DNA of 64,000 nucleotides from Curvibacter sp. CHRR-16 (GTDB lineage Bacteria; Pseudomonadota; Gammaproteobacteria; Burkholderiales; Burkholderiaceae_C): positions 186,001 through 250,000 of the forward strand of contig NZ_JAHCSH010000002.1 in the NCBI RefSeq assembly GCF_018474005.1. Reading direction: 5' to 3'. A model generated the notes under the pieces. That model did not search any database and was not told the origin of the DNA. It saw only the letters and a program-made list of their open reading frames with translations. Shown piece after piece: positions 40,041 to 49,716 of the stretch. The position numbers were made by a program, and so were the translations under genes. The stretch's first letter is position 1, and the number at the start of each line of letters is the position of its first letter.

Positions 40041-41009
40041 ATGCAGGCTGCAAACATTCCTCCTGACTTCATGATCTTCACTGGCAATGCCAACCCTGCC
40101 ATGGCAGAAGGCATCGCCAAACACCTGGGCACCACCTTGGGTGACGCCACTGTAGGCCGCTTCTCTGACGGTGAAGTGACAGTGGAAATCAACCAAAACG
40201 TGCGCGCCCGCGACGTGTTTGTGGTGCAAAGCACTTGCGCACCTACCAACGACAACCTGATGGAGTTGTTGATCATGGTCGATGCTTTGAAGCGCGCATC
40301 GGCAGAGCGCATCAGCGCCGTGATCCCCTACTTCGGTTACGCCCGCCAAGACCGCCGCCCCCGCTCCACCCGTGTGCCTATCACGGCCAAAGTGGTGGCC
40401 AACATGTTGCAAGCCGTGGGGGTAGACCGTGTGCTGACCATGGATCTGCACGCTGACCAGATTCAAGGCTTCTTCGACATTCCCGTGGACAACATCTACG
40501 CCTCTCCCGTGCTGTTGGGGGACCTGCGTCAGAAGAATTACGAAGACCTGATCGTCGTCTCCCCCGACGTGGGTGGTGTGGTGCGTGCCCGTGCGCTGGC
40601 CAAGCAACTCGGTTGCGATCTGGCCATCATCGACAAGCGCCGCCCCAAGGCCAACGTGTCCGAAGTGATGCACGTGATCGGTGAAATCGAAGGCCGCAAC
40701 TGCGTGATCATGGATGACATGATCGACACCGCAGGCACCTTGGTCAAAGCCGCTGAAGTGTTGAAAGACCGTGGTGCCAAAAACGTGTACGCCTACTGCA
40801 CCCACCCCATCTTCTCCGGCCCCGCTATCGAGCGCATCGCCAGCGGCAACGCCTTGGATGAAGTCGTGGTGACCAACACCATTCCGCTCAGCCCTGCAGC
40901 AGCGCAGTGCAGCAAGATTCGCCAACTCTCCGTGGCCGGTTTGATTGGGGAAACCATCAACCGCATCGCCAACGGTGAGTCGGTCATGAGTTTGTTCTCC
41001 GACGCTTAA
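40041..41009 (+). CDS. prs: Ribose-phosphate pyrophosphokinase
   Basis: Makes PRPP from ribose 5-phosphate and ATP for nucleotide, His and Trp synthesis. 322 residues. Motifs are [65 protein letters not shown] and the PRPP-binding loop [13 protein letters not shown] hairpin (AACCACCC-GTTGT-GGGTGGTT) lies 28 bases after its stop, and rplY follows. Confidence 0.97.
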   Translation: MQAANIPPDFMIFTGNANPAMAEGIAKHLGTTLGDATVGRFSDGEVTVEINQNVRARDVFVVQSTCAPTNDNLMELLIMVDALKRASAERISAVIPYFGYARQDRRPRSTRVPITAKVVANMLQAVGVDRVLTMDLHADQIQGFFDIPVDNIYASPVLLGDLRQKNYEDLIVVSPDVGGVVRARALAKQLGCDLAIIDKRRPKANVSEVMHVIGEIEGRNCVIMDDMIDTAGTLVKAAEVLKDRGAKNVYAYCTHPIFSGPAIERIASGNALDEVVVTNTIPLSPAAAQCSKIRQLSVAGLIGETINRIANGESVMSLFSDA

Positions 41010-41037
41010 TTGCAAGCGTTGGTTGGCAAAAGCCAGC

Positions 41038-41058
41038 AACCACCCGTTGTGGGTGGTT
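41038..41058 (+). terminator. Hairpin between prs and rplY
   Basis: 8-pair perfect stem AACCACCC / GGGTGGTT with a 5-base loop, followed by TTGCTATTTG. The T-run is weak, so this is a possible attenuator rather than a sure terminator. Confidence 0.5.
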
Positions 41059-41115
41059 TGCTATTTGTAAAACTTGGGTATTACTGGTCGCGGTAAACCC
41101 ACACTGGAGTTAGTT

Positions 41116-41742
41116 ATGAAATTCGTCGCTTTTGAGCGTTCTAAGCAAGGTACGGGTGCGAGCCGCCGCCTGCGTATCACTGGCCGTACCCCCGGCATCG
41201 TGTACGGTTCTACATCGGCCCCCCAACTGATCGAACTCGATCACAACGCCTTGATGCAAGCCATCAAGAAGGAAGCGTTCCACTCTTCCATCCTAGAAAT
41301 GGAATTGGCTGGCCAAACCACCAAAGTGCTGTTGCGTGATCTGCAAATGCACCCCTACAAGCAATTGGTGCTGCACATCGACTTCCAACGCGTGGATGCC
41401 AACACCAAGCTGCACATGAAGGTGCCACTGCACTTCAGCGGTCAAGAAAACTCGCCTGCTGTCAAGGCAGACGCTTGCATCGTGAACCACGTGGTCAACG
41501 AACTCGAGATCAACTGCTTGCCAGGCGATCTGCCTGAGTTCATCGCCGTCGATCTGTCCGGCTTGGTCAAGGGCAAGTCCCTGCACCTAGCTGACTTGAC
41601 TCTGCCCAAGGGCGTGACCGTCGTGACCCACGGCAAACCCAACCCCGTGATCGTGTCCGTGGTGGAACCAGTGGAAGAAGTGATTGCAGCCCCTGTTGCT
41701 GCTCCTGCTGCTGACGCTAAGAAGGGCAAGGGCAAGAAGTAA
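41116..41742 (+). CDS. rplY: 50S ribosomal protein L25/general stress protein Ctc
   Basis: 208-residue L25/TL5-type protein that binds 5S rRNA. It begins [20 protein letters not shown], followed by [28 protein letters not shown] and the C-terminal beta domain; the tail is Ala/Lys-rich ([14 protein letters not shown]). The ATG at 41116 is preceded by GGAG. A clear terminator follows. Confidence 0.95.
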   Translation: MKFVAFERSKQGTGASRRLRITGRTPGIVYGSTSAPQLIELDHNALMQAIKKEAFHSSILEMELAGQTTKVLLRDLQMHPYKQLVLHIDFQRVDANTKLHMKVPLHFSGQENSPAVKADACIVNHVVNELEINCLPGDLPEFIAVDLSGLVKGKSLHLADLTLPKGVTVVTHGKPNPVIVSVVEPVEEVIAAPVAAPAADAKKGKGKK

Positions 41743-41783
41743 TCCTTTACTTCCAGTCTCTTCAAGACTCTTCCTCAAGAAGC

Positions 41784-41815
41784 AAAACGGCCCGCCTCGC
41801 GCGGGCCGTTTTGTT
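41784..41815 (+). terminator. Terminator after rplY
   Basis: Strong stem AAAACGGCCCGC / GCGGGCCGTTTT with a short loop, followed by TGTTTTT. Its A-run also makes it work on the other strand, but no gene ends there. Confidence 0.9.
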
Positions 41816-41879
41816 TTTCCACCACCACATACATCGCCCAGCGCATCGCATCGATGGCGTGGTATTCGATAATTCCCCC

Positions 41880-42530
41880 ATGATCAAACTGCTAGTTGGC
41901 TTGGGTAACCCCGGCCCTGAATACGAGGACACCCGGCACAACGCCGGCTTTTGGTGGGTAGATGCGGTGGCACGGCAACTCAAGGTGCAACTGCAATACG
42001 AGCGCAGCTACTTTGGCTTGGTGGCCCGCACCAGCGTACAAGGCAACCCCTTGTGGTTGCTGGAGCCGCAAACGTTTATGAACCTGTCGGGCAAATCGGT
42101 CGGGGCACTGGCCCGTTTTTTCAAAATCACCCCGGGTGAAATTCTGGTGGCGCACGACGAACTGGATATTGACCCCGGTGAAGCCAAGCTCAAGTTGGGC
42201 GGTGGCCATGCTGGCCACAACGGGCTGCGCGACATCCACGCCCAACTGGGCAGCAGCGACTATTGGCGCCTGCGCATAGGCATAGGCCATCCAGGCAACA
42301 AGGCTGAAGTGGCCAACTGGGTGCTGAAAAAACCCATGCTGGATCACCGCATTGCCATCGACCAAAGCATTGACCGCAGTCTGCGTGCGCTGCCCGAGCT
42401 GCTAGCAAGCCAGATGGACAAGGCTACCCAGCTCATCCACACCAGCAAACCACCACGGCCCAAACCACCACGCCCTGCCACCACAGGTTCCGCACAGAAC
42501 CCAGACCCCGCAGCAATACCGGAGAAATAA
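41880..42530 (+). CDS. pth: Peptidyl-tRNA hydrolase
   Basis: Frees tRNA from dropped-off peptidyl-tRNA. 216 residues. [20 protein letters not shown] at about 4-23 with the catalytic His, [21 protein letters not shown] with the catalytic Asp, GHNGLRDI. The C-terminal 25 residues are a Pro-rich tail ([14 protein letters not shown]). Start ATG at 41880, preceded by a weak ribosome site. The next gene starts 4 bases after its stop. Confidence 0.96.
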   Translation: MIKLLVGLGNPGPEYEDTRHNAGFWWVDAVARQLKVQLQYERSYFGLVARTSVQGNPLWLLEPQTFMNLSGKSVGALARFFKITPGEILVAHDELDIDPGEAKLKLGGGHAGHNGLRDIHAQLGSSDYWRLRIGIGHPGNKAEVANWVLKKPMLDHRIAIDQSIDRSLRALPELLASQMDKATQLIHTSKPPRPKPPRPATTGSAQNPDPAAIPEK

Positions 42531-42534
42531 GCCT

Positions 42535-42981
42535 ATGCAACGCCTTGCTTTTGCTACAGTTTTGATAGCTGCATCAGCTTATTGCACGGGCGTTAGCGCC
42601 CAAAATAGCCCATCTATCTACCGCTGCGGCAACCAGTACAGCCAACAACCTTGCCAAGACCTTGGTGAGCCGGGCAAAACGGGCCAAGCAGCCACCCAGC
42701 AAGTGGTGCCAACTCCAGACCCGTTGCCACCAAGCGGGAAACCGGCCAAGACCAAAAGCTATGCTGAGCAAGCACAGGCGCTAGAGCGCGAGCGCCAAGC
42801 ACGCGAAGCCCAAGCAGCGCGCCAGGCACAGCGTGAGCCTGCAGAGTTCAAAGCGAGATCCAATGCCCAGCATGACAAGAATGCACCAGGAGCGGCATCG
42901 GGCAAAAAATCCCACAAAAAAAAGAAGCAGGACCCCGACTACTTCACTGCTGGTACGCCCAAACCCGCCAAGAAGCCCTGA
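42535..42981 (+). CDS. Secreted DUF4124-like protein
   Basis: 148 residues. Signal peptide (LAFATVLIAASAYCTGVSA, cut before QNSPS), then IYRCGNQYSQQPC, the Cys-pair core of DUF4124-type proteins, and a charged helical, low-complexity tail rich in Ala, Arg, Lys (AQALERERQAREAQAARQAQ, KKKKQDPDYFTAG). Function unknown. A 17-base palindrome (42553) lies in the signal-peptide region. It probably belongs to the pth transcript. Confidence 0.72.
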   Translation: MQRLAFATVLIAASAYCTGVSAQNSPSIYRCGNQYSQQPCQDLGEPGKTGQAATQQVVPTPDPLPPSGKPAKTKSYAEQAQALERERQAREAQAARQAQREPAEFKARSNAQHDKNAPGAASGKKSHKKKKQDPDYFTAGTPKPAKKP

Positions 42982-42996
42982 TGCCTGTGAGCGCCC

Positions 42997-43254
<258 letters not shown>

Positions 43255-43764
43255 TCAAGCCTTTCGGGGCAACTTGGCAACCAAGGCCTGCCACACAAGC
43301 GGCGCAACGAAATCGTGCGCGGGGCCGCCCAATGCTGCAATCTCGCGCACCAAGGTACTAGAGACATGCTGCCAGCGCGCATCGGGGGTGAGGAACACCG
43401 TGTCAAGCGTGCTGCCTGCCGATTGCGCCATGGTTCGGTTCATGCCAGCCAACTGGGCTTCGTAGTCAAAGTCTGTCACCCCGCGCACCCCGCGCACCAT
43501 GGCCTGCGCACCGTGCTGCATGGCAAAGTCACGCACCAACCCATCAAAGGGCAGCACGCTCACGTTGGGCAAGGTTTGCAGCGCACTGCGGGCCAAGTTC
43601 AAGCGCTCATCCAAGGTGAAGAGGGTCTTCTTGTGGTGGGCAGCGGCCACCGCCACGATGACATGGCCAAACAAACGGGCGCTGCGGGCAATCAGGTCTT
43701 GATGCCCCAAGGTCAGGGGATCGAAAGTCCCCGGAAAAACCACCACCACGTCTGCTGACGCCAT
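43255..43764 (-). CDS. coaD: Phosphopantetheine adenylyltransferase
   Basis: Fourth step of coenzyme A synthesis. 169 residues. VVFPGTFDPLTLGHQDLIAR with the T/HxGH nucleotide-binding motif (about 8-27), MVRGVRGVTDFDYE and LTPDARWQHVSSTLVREIAA (about 125-144) are standard. Middle gene of the rsmD-coaD-ferredoxin unit. Confidence 0.97.
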   Translation of the reverse strand: MASADVVVVFPGTFDPLTLGHQDLIARSARLFGHVIVAVAAAHHKKTLFTLDERLNLARSALQTLPNVSVLPFDGLVRDFAMQHGAQAMVRGVRGVTDFDYEAQLAGMNRTMAQSAGSTLDTVFLTPDARWQHVSSTLVREIAALGGPAHDFVAPLVWQALVAKLPRKA

Positions 43765-43794
43765 ACGCCCTACTCCGCACAGAGAAAGGCGAAA

Positions 43795-44460
43795 TTATGC
43801 CTGCGCGGCCCCCACCCCACCACCAACCCCACTATCGGTGCGGTAGAGCAAATGGGCATGCACCGCCCCGGCTTTGAGGTGGCGATGCACCCGCAAGCCC
43901 CATGCCGCAAGCTGCACATCATCCCAAGCTTGGGGCGCTTCCAGATACACCCAGCCCGTGGGTTTGAGGGCGCGCACCGCAGCGCGCAGTGCTGGTTCGA
44001 ATAAAGGCAGACCAAATGGCGGGTCAAGAAACACGCCATCCACACTCTGCACAGGTAAACCTGTCAGGTGGGCGATGGCATCCCCTCGCACCACGTGGGC
44101 CGTGGTTTGCGCATTGGCCGCATCGGTGGACTTTTGCAAATGGGCCAGCACTTGGCGCAGTTGCAGCACCAAAGCCGGGTCTTGCTCGATCAAGGTGACT
44201 TGGGCCGCACCCCGCGAAGCAGCTTCCAAGCCCAAAGCCCCCGTGCCGGCAAAAGCGTCCACCACACGCAAACCGCCCATGTCTTGCCCCAACCAGTTGA
44301 ACAGGGTTTCCCGCACCCGGTCGGGCGTGGGGCGCAGGCTAGGCTTGTCAGCCACCTTGAGCTTGCTGCGCTTCCACTGCCCGCCGATGATGCGGATTTC
44401 GTGGCTACCAGCATGCTTAGGCGGCACTGGAACGGGTGATTTGTGTGATTTAGATGCCAT
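43795..44460 (-). CDS. rsmD: 16S rRNA (guanine966-N2)-methyltransferase
   Basis: Methylates G966 of 16S rRNA. 221 residues. The N-terminal RIIGGQWKRSKLKV, then RPTPDRVRETLFNWL, the SAM motif VVDAFAGTGALGLEAASRGA (about 70-89) and the catalytic DPPFGLPLF. First gene of the unit; it is divergent from ftsY, the usual arrangement. Confidence 0.95.
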   Translation of the reverse strand: MASKSHKSPVPVPPKHAGSHEIRIIGGQWKRSKLKVADKPSLRPTPDRVRETLFNWLGQDMGGLRVVDAFAGTGALGLEAASRGAAQVTLIEQDPALVLQLRQVLAHLQKSTDAANAQTTAHVVRGDAIAHLTGLPVQSVDGVFLDPPFGLPLFEPALRAAVRALKPTGWVYLEAPQAWDDVQLAAWGLRVHRHLKAGAVHAHLLYRTDSGVGGGVGAAQA

Positions 44461-44522
44461 AGCCAGCGATTATGGGCTGTCCAAACGCTTGGGCTTTCAT
44501 AGAATGCGAGCAGAGTTACACC

Positions 44523-45590
44523 ATGTCCATGTTCAGCTTTTTCAAGAAAAAAACACCCCCTGCCACCCCCAGCAGCGAAGCCCCACAGGCGCCGCCTGCC
44601 TCCAGCAGCACCCCCATTGCCTCTGTACCCAGCACTGGTGCAGCGCCTACTGCCCCCCTCATCACCCCGCCCGAACCTACCGCCAAACCTGAGCGCGGTT
44701 CGTGGCTGAGCAAACTCAAAGCGGGCTTGGGCAAGACGGCCAGCAATATTTCGGCCGTCTTTGGCGTGCACCGTGTCGATGAAGCCTTGTTCGAAGAACT
44801 GGAAAGCGCTTTGCTCATGGCCGATGCGGGTGTATCGGCCACCACCTATTTGGTTGACCAACTGCGCCAAAAAGCCAAAGCCCAGCGCATAGAAGACCCC
44901 ATTGCCCTGAAAGCGGCCTTGGTGGATGAGTTAACTGCATTGCTGCAGCCACTGCAAAAAACCTTGCTCGTGGGCCAAGAGCAACCCACGGTGATCATGG
45001 TGGCAGGTGTCAACGGTGCGGGCAAAACCACCAGCATTGGCAAGCTGACCAAGCATTTGGCCGACAGCGGAGCCAGCGTTTTGCTGGCTGCAGCCGATAC
45101 TTTCCGCGCCGCAGCCCGCGAGCAGTTGGCCGTGTGGGCCAGCCGCAATACGGTGGACATCATCAGCCAAGAAGGCGCTGACCCAGCCGCAGTGTGTTTT
45201 GATGCCGTCACCGCTGGCAAGGCACGCGGCAAAGACGTGGTACTGGTCGATACCGCAGGACGCCTGCCTACACAGCTGCACCTGATGGAAGAGCTGAAAA
45301 AAATCCAACGCGTGATTGCCAAAGCCGATGCCAGCGCACCGCACGAGGTGCTGCTGGTCATCGATGGCAACACAGGCCAAAACGCACTCACCCAAGTCAA
45401 AGCCTTTGACGATGCTTTGCACCTGACAGGCTTGGTAGTGACCAAGCTCGATGGCACGGCCAAAGGCGGAGTACTCGCTGCCATTGCCCGCGAACGGCCC
45501 GTACCGGTGTATTTCATCGGCGTGGGCGAAAAGCTCGATGAGTTGGAAACCTTCAATGCCCGGGAATTCGCCCAAGCCTTGCTGAACTGA
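44523..45590 (+). CDS. ftsY: Signal recognition particle receptor FtsY
   Basis: GTPase that docks SRP-ribosome complexes at the membrane. 355 residues. An N-terminal basic/Pro-Ala-rich A-domain (about 1-60), then the N domain (DEALFEELESALLMADAG) and G domain: GVNGAGKTTSIGKLTKHL, LAAADTFRAAAREQL, DTAGRLPTQ, TKLDGTAKGG. The ATG at 44523 gives MSMFSFFKKK, typical for the family. Confidence 0.97.
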   Translation: MSMFSFFKKKTPPATPSSEAPQAPPASSSTPIASVPSTGAAPTAPLITPPEPTAKPERGSWLSKLKAGLGKTASNISAVFGVHRVDEALFEELESALLMADAGVSATTYLVDQLRQKAKAQRIEDPIALKAALVDELTALLQPLQKTLLVGQEQPTVIMVAGVNGAGKTTSIGKLTKHLADSGASVLLAAADTFRAAAREQLAVWASRNTVDIISQEGADPAAVCFDAVTAGKARGKDVVLVDTAGRLPTQLHLMEELKKIQRVIAKADASAPHEVLLVIDGNTGQNALTQVKAFDDALHLTGLVVTKLDGTAKGGVLAAIARERPVPVYFIGVGEKLDELETFNAREFAQALLN

Positions 45591-45601
45591 GAGACCAGAC
45601 C

Positions 45602-46723
45602 ATGACCACCCTGACCTCCGCACTGCAAAAAGACATCCATCTTTTCAGCCAAACGCAAAGCGTAGGTTACGAACCCAACCAGCTAGTGCTGCTGGGGGCG
45701 GGCATGTCCAATATTCAGCTCCTGCGCAGCATGGTTGAAAAACCACTGCCTGAACTGCGCATTGTGCTTATTCACCCACTCAAAACCAGTATTTACCCAG
45801 CCCGTTTGCCCAGCTTTATTGCTGGCGAATTGGGCTTGGAAGACTGCAGCATTGAACTTGAACCCTTGGTGCGACAAACTGGTGTGCGCTGGCTGCGCCG
45901 CATGGTGCGACGTTTCGATGCGCAAAGCCAAACCCTCGGCTTGGACAACGATATCGATGTGCACTACGACTGGCTGAGCGTGAACACACCCGCCCTGCAA
46001 ACGCCGCACGATGCCGAGCACATCATTCCTGGCGCAGCCGAATTTGGGCTGTTCTTGCAACCCTTGGAAATTTTTGCCACCCTGTGGCCACAAGTGCTCA
46101 ATGTGGCACAGCAACGTTCCTTGCGCCTAGCAGTGCTGGGATCCAGCGCCTTTTCTATGGAAATTGCGCTGGCCATACGCCAACGCCTGCCACACTGCGC
46201 CATGACGTACATCCACACGCCGTTGGGTGCGGCCCCCGAAATCCCTGAAGCTGTTCGCCTGCACATGGGCCAGACCTTGCGCGCCCAGCGCATCAATGTC
46301 TTGCAAGACAGCGTGACCTCCATATCGGCCACCGAACTGCATCTGGGCTGTGGAGCGCGCTTGGCTTGCGACATCCCGCTCATTTGCCCTGCAGGCTTGC
46401 CACCGCAATGGCTGCAAAACAGCGGTTTGGCACACGATGCGCAGCAGTCCATCCTGACTGACAGCTATGGCTGCAGCACCAGCCACCCCCGGGTGCTGTG
46501 CACCACCGACTACAGCACCGATGCCGCCAACAACATTGGGGCACTGACCAGCGGTAAAAACCTGCGCCCCATTGATCCAGCATGGAGTGGTCTGCACATC
46601 CTGTTTGCGGGCAGCGACCAAGCCATGGCCTGCTGGTCTGGCAAGACCATGCAAGGCCGTAGCCTGACATGGCTCAAGCGCTGGGCAGATCGCCGTACCT
46701 TGGCCCACTTGACGGCACCATGA
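45602..46723 (+). CDS. Pyridine nucleotide-disulfide oxidoreductase-like protein (SelD-associated type)
   Basis: 373 residues. LVLLGAGMSNIQLLRSM (about 28-44) is an FAD-type Rossmann motif, with PLPELRIVLIHPLKTSIYPA and ARLPSFIAGELGLEDCSIEL after it; a second Rossmann-like site is LAVLGSSAFSMEIALAI. This pattern matches the NDH-2-like domain often fused to or next to selenophosphate synthetase (SelD). No SelD and no redox Cys pair is seen here. Its stop overlaps the YhgE-type gene (ATGA), so they probably work together. Specific reaction unknown. Confidence 0.68.
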   Translation: MTTLTSALQKDIHLFSQTQSVGYEPNQLVLLGAGMSNIQLLRSMVEKPLPELRIVLIHPLKTSIYPARLPSFIAGELGLEDCSIELEPLVRQTGVRWLRRMVRRFDAQSQTLGLDNDIDVHYDWLSVNTPALQTPHDAEHIIPGAAEFGLFLQPLEIFATLWPQVLNVAQQRSLRLAVLGSSAFSMEIALAIRQRLPHCAMTYIHTPLGAAPEIPEAVRLHMGQTLRAQRINVLQDSVTSISATELHLGCGARLACDIPLICPAGLPPQWLQNSGLAHDAQQSILTDSYGCSTSHPRVLCTTDYSTDAANNIGALTSGKNLRPIDPAWSGLHILFAGSDQAMACWSGKTMQGRSLTWLKRWADRRTLAHLTAP

Positions 46724-48651
46724 GCCTAGCGCACCCATTTGTTTACATTGCCCGCCTAGAGGCCCAAACACTGCTGCGATCGCCTCGCATGTGGGTTGCT
46801 GCCTTAGTGGTTTCAGTACTGCCACTCATTTACGCACTGATTTACCTCAGCAGTGTCTGGGATCCTGTGGCACACACCCAGTCACTGAGTGTGGCCTTGG
46901 TCAATTTGGATGAGGGCTTCTTTAACGAAGACACCCTCATCAAGGTCGGCAGCCAAGTGGTAGACAACCTCAAGCACAGCAACCGCTTTACCTATACCGA
47001 ATTGCAAGATGCAGAGAGTGCCCGGCAAAGCGTACGCCAAGGGCACTATGCATTTGCACTCATCATCCCGCCAGACTTCAGTTCGCACGCCATTCCCGGT
47101 GTCATACCCGGTGACGGCAAACTCGTGGTGTACAGCAGCGATGGCAACCACTACCAGACAGCCCTGCTGGCACGGCAATTTGCCACTGAACTGGGGCATG
47201 CAGTGAACGAGAGGCTGAATGAACAACGCTGGTCTTTGGTCTTGCAAAGCGCCGCAGGATCGCAACACAGCGTGGATCAATTGCACAGGGCTGTGGAGGA
47301 ATTGCGCAATGGCGCCTACGAAATCCACACGGGTAGCCAGCAAGCTGAACAGGCGGCCCAGCAGCTAGCCAATGGCTCCAATCGGCTCAATATCGGAGTC
47401 AATGCACTGACCGATGGCATGCGGCAAATGGGGAATGGCATCCGCACCATGGACAGCAAGCGGCCGCGCACCAGTGAACTCAACCGCTTGCGCAATGGTG
47501 CCGAAAAACTCGTAGCAGGCCATACGGAGCTAGGGGCCGGTCTGGATAAAATCCACAAAGGTGCTGGCGACATACAACGCGGTGTCCAAGGCTACCAAGC
47601 AACCCTTGAAGACAGTCTGCTAGCCCCCAATAGCCTGAAAGACGGCGTTAGCCAACTCAAAACAGCCCTCACAGAACTCCACAACGGGATTGGGAATGCC
47701 CAAGAAGGCCAACGCCAATTGGCCGATGGTGCCGAAAAACTCAGCACTGGCGTTGGCAGTTTGACCACCGGCATGCAAGCCATGTCCAACGGCATCCATA
47801 CCATTGCCACCAAACTGCCAGAAGACAACCAACTCGATGAACTGAACGCTGGCAGTGGAAAAATAGTTCAGGGTAATAGCGATTTGGCCAATGGTTTGCA
47901 CAAACTAGAAGGCGGTACTAGGCGTTTGAGCGATGGGTTGGATACCTTATTCCACGCGCTACCCGCCAATGTCAGCAAACCCTCTGGCAGCCCAGAAGGC
48001 ATGGCCAACTCGGTTCAGCCGGTCATGGAAGTAGCAGCGCCAGTCCCCAATAGCGGGCACGGCATTGCGCCCAATTTATTGCCTGCTGCACTGTGGTTGG
48101 GAGCCAGCATCGCGGTATTTTTGATCAATCTGCACATACTGCCCCGCCCAGCCCACCGCAGCCCACGCCCGTACCTGTTGCTGGGCAAACTGAGCATGCC
48201 CGCCGTCCTCGTGCTGCTGCAAAGTGTGTTGCTCTACGCCGCTGTGGAGAACGTGCTCAATTTGCGTGTAGCGCACCAAGGGCCTTTCATAGCCACCTTG
48301 GTGATTACTGGCTGGAGTTTTTTGTGCATTGTTAGCATGCTGGCCAAGTTGTTTGGCGATGCTGGCAAAGCCCTCTCCATGGTGCTACTGGCTGTGCAAA
48401 TCTCGGCATCGGGTGGCGTCATGCCAGTCGAGCTAAGCGGAGGGTGGTATGCCAGCATCAGCCCATGGTTGCCCTTGACTTGGGTGGCGCGCGGTATCAA
48501 AGCCAGTGTGTTTGATGCTTTCGATGGCCAATGGGGCATGCCACTGGCGATCAACATCTGCTGGGGACTGGCTGCTCTGCTGGTGACGATGTATCTGGGT
48601 CGATGGAAATTTGTCAGCCCACGCGCCATGCGCCCTGGAGTAGATATCTGA
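46720..48651 (+). CDS. YhgE/Pip-domain ABC-2-type membrane protein
   Basis: 643 residues. One N-terminal membrane helix (about 22-42, MWVAALVVSVLPLIYALIYL), a large extracytoplasmic region (about 45-440) with many short helical repeats of the form A-N-G/D-G-x-x-x-L, and about five helices at the end (about 455-640). This is the YhgE/Pip layout, best known in Gram-positive phage-receptor and type VII-associated proteins. It has no ATPase of its own, and none is next to it. Coupled to the oxidoreductase-like gene upstream. Function unknown. Confidence 0.78.
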   Translation: MSLAHPFVYIARLEAQTLLRSPRMWVAALVVSVLPLIYALIYLSSVWDPVAHTQSLSVALVNLDEGFFNEDTLIKVGSQVVDNLKHSNRFTYTELQDAESARQSVRQGHYAFALIIPPDFSSHAIPGVIPGDGKLVVYSSDGNHYQTALLARQFATELGHAVNERLNEQRWSLVLQSAAGSQHSVDQLHRAVEELRNGAYEIHTGSQQAEQAAQQLANGSNRLNIGVNALTDGMRQMGNGIRTMDSKRPRTSELNRLRNGAEKLVAGHTELGAGLDKIHKGAGDIQRGVQGYQATLEDSLLAPNSLKDGVSQLKTALTELHNGIGNAQEGQRQLADGAEKLSTGVGSLTTGMQAMSNGIHTIATKLPEDNQLDELNAGSGKIVQGNSDLANGLHKLEGGTRRLSDGLDTLFHALPANVSKPSGSPEGMANSVQPVMEVAAPVPNSGHGIAPNLLPAALWLGASIAVFLINLHILPRPAHRSPRPYLLLGKLSMPAVLVLLQSVLLYAAVENVLNLRVAHQGPFIATLVITGWSFLCIVSMLAKLFGDAGKALSMVLLAVQISASGGVMPVELSGGWYASISPWLPLTWVARGIKASVFDAFDGQWGMPLAINICWGLAALLVTMYLGRWKFVSPRAMRPGVDI

Positions 48652-48679
48652 ACCTAGGCCTGCAACTGTGCTGCGACAC

Positions 48680-49327
48680 TCACAGCAGCATGGCTTGCGT
48701 ACCACGGTGGCGTTGGGCCACCAACTGCTGCGCCGGATAGGGACGCATGAACTGCTCCAACGCTTCATCCCCCTGCAGCCAATCCACATAGTCGTACGGA
48801 TCCAAGATCACTGGCATGCGCTTTTCGTCCGTGGCTTTGTGAAACTGGTTCATCAGCAGGTGCTGGTCGGCATTGACCGTGAGCATGGCGTAGCTGTGCA
48901 GCACCTCACCACGCGGACTTTTCCACTCAGACCATAGGCCTGCCACCCCCAGCACCGAGTGGTCACGTGCCGCAATACGCGCAGGCAACGCATTGCCAGT
49001 GCGCCAATCGGGCTCGAAAAACGCCTGTACCGGGATGATGCAGCGCTGCTGCTTGCGCACAGCATCACGAAAACTGGGTTTGGTGTGCACGGTTTCTGCC
49101 CGGGCGTTGTAGGTGTGGCGCGCCAGTTGGGTATCCACCGCCCAATGGGGCACCAAACCAAACAAACCCGGCAAACACTCCAACTGCCATGCGCCCGTTT
49201 GCGCTTGCAAGCGGATAAATGCCCCGGTGTAGCCAGGCCACACATCGGTTTTGGCTTGTGCGGGGGCATTCACGCCCAAATTTTGGGCCAGTTGCAGGGC
49301 GTTGGGGGCTTGGTAATGAAGGCACAT
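48680..49327 (-). CDS. yedK: SOS response-associated peptidase YedK (HMCES family)
   Basis: 215 residues. The start MCLHYQAP sets the catalytic Cys at position 2, which forms a thiazolidine link with abasic sites in single-stranded DNA; a longer upstream frame would spoil this and is rejected. Further family motifs: ARAETVHTKPSFRDAVRKQQ (about 73-92), RCIIPVQAFFEPDW (catalytic Glu), SYAMLTVNAD, RMPVIL. It is divergent from the umuD-like gene with one LexA box between them, fitting SOS control. Confidence 0.93.
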   Translation of the reverse strand: MCLHYQAPNALQLAQNLGVNAPAQAKTDVWPGYTGAFIRLQAQTGAWQLECLPGLFGLVPHWAVDTQLARHTYNARAETVHTKPSFRDAVRKQQRCIIPVQAFFEPDWRTGNALPARIAARDHSVLGVAGLWSEWKSPRGEVLHSYAMLTVNADQHLLMNQFHKATDEKRMPVILDPYDYVDWLQGDEALEQFMRPYPAQQLVAQRHRGTQAMLL

Positions 49328-49355
49328 TTGCGCAGCTCCTTGGGTCTTGAATATA

Positions 49356-49371
49356 CTGTATGCAAACACAG
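49356..49371. promoter_or_regulatory. LexA (SOS) box between yedK and the umuD-like gene
   Basis: CTGTATGCAAACACAG, a full CTG-N10-CAG match to the gammaproteobacterial-type LexA consensus. It lies 28 bases from the umuD-like start and 29 bases from the yedK start, so one site can control both. Confidence 0.82.
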
Positions 49372-49398
49372 TATCTCAGATTTTTAGGCAGCGTGTAA

Positions 49399-49713
49399 AT
49401 GGCCCAAACGTTTTTCCCCTCTCCCGCCGAAGACTTGGGTGGGCTGCGGCTCGATGTGGTCGATTTGCTGCAAACCGACAAACCCGACAGTTTTTTCATG
49501 CGCGTGGCCGATCCACGCTGGCAACGCTGGGGCGTGCACAGGGGCGACATCGTGGTGGTACGCCGCAACAAAATCGCCCGCCCTGGTCACTTGGTTGTGG
49601 CCTGCATCGATGGCGAGCTGGTGTTGCAACGCCTACCCGCTAGGCACCAAGCCACACAAGCTATCGACGTATGGGGCGTGGTCACAGCCTCCATCCATAT
49701 GCTGGAGCCTTAA
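49399..49713 (+). CDS. UmuD-like protein, UmuD'-length, without catalytic dyad
   Basis: 104 residues. The start FFPSPAEDLGGLRLDVVDLL aligns with the E. coli UmuD sequence just after the self-cleavage site (Cys24-Gly25, GFPSPAAD). The fold goes on with GDIVVVRRN and VVACIDGELVLQRL. The catalytic Ser (GDSM in UmuD) is replaced within VADPRWQRWGVHRGD, and the Lys of EFTVKK by Gln/Arg. The protein seems a ready-made UmuD'. The gene is 3 bases before umuC and 28 bases after a LexA box. Confidence 0.82.
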   Translation: MAQTFFPSPAEDLGGLRLDVVDLLQTDKPDSFFMRVADPRWQRWGVHRGDIVVVRRNKIARPGHLVVACIDGELVLQRLPARHQATQAIDVWGVVTASIHMLEP

Positions 49714-49716
49714 GCC

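Noticed and set aside
39063..41039. 658-codon open frame on the minus strand across ispE, tRNA-Gln and prs
   Set aside because: It is antisense to two well-defined genes and a tRNA, with no recognisable protein pattern.
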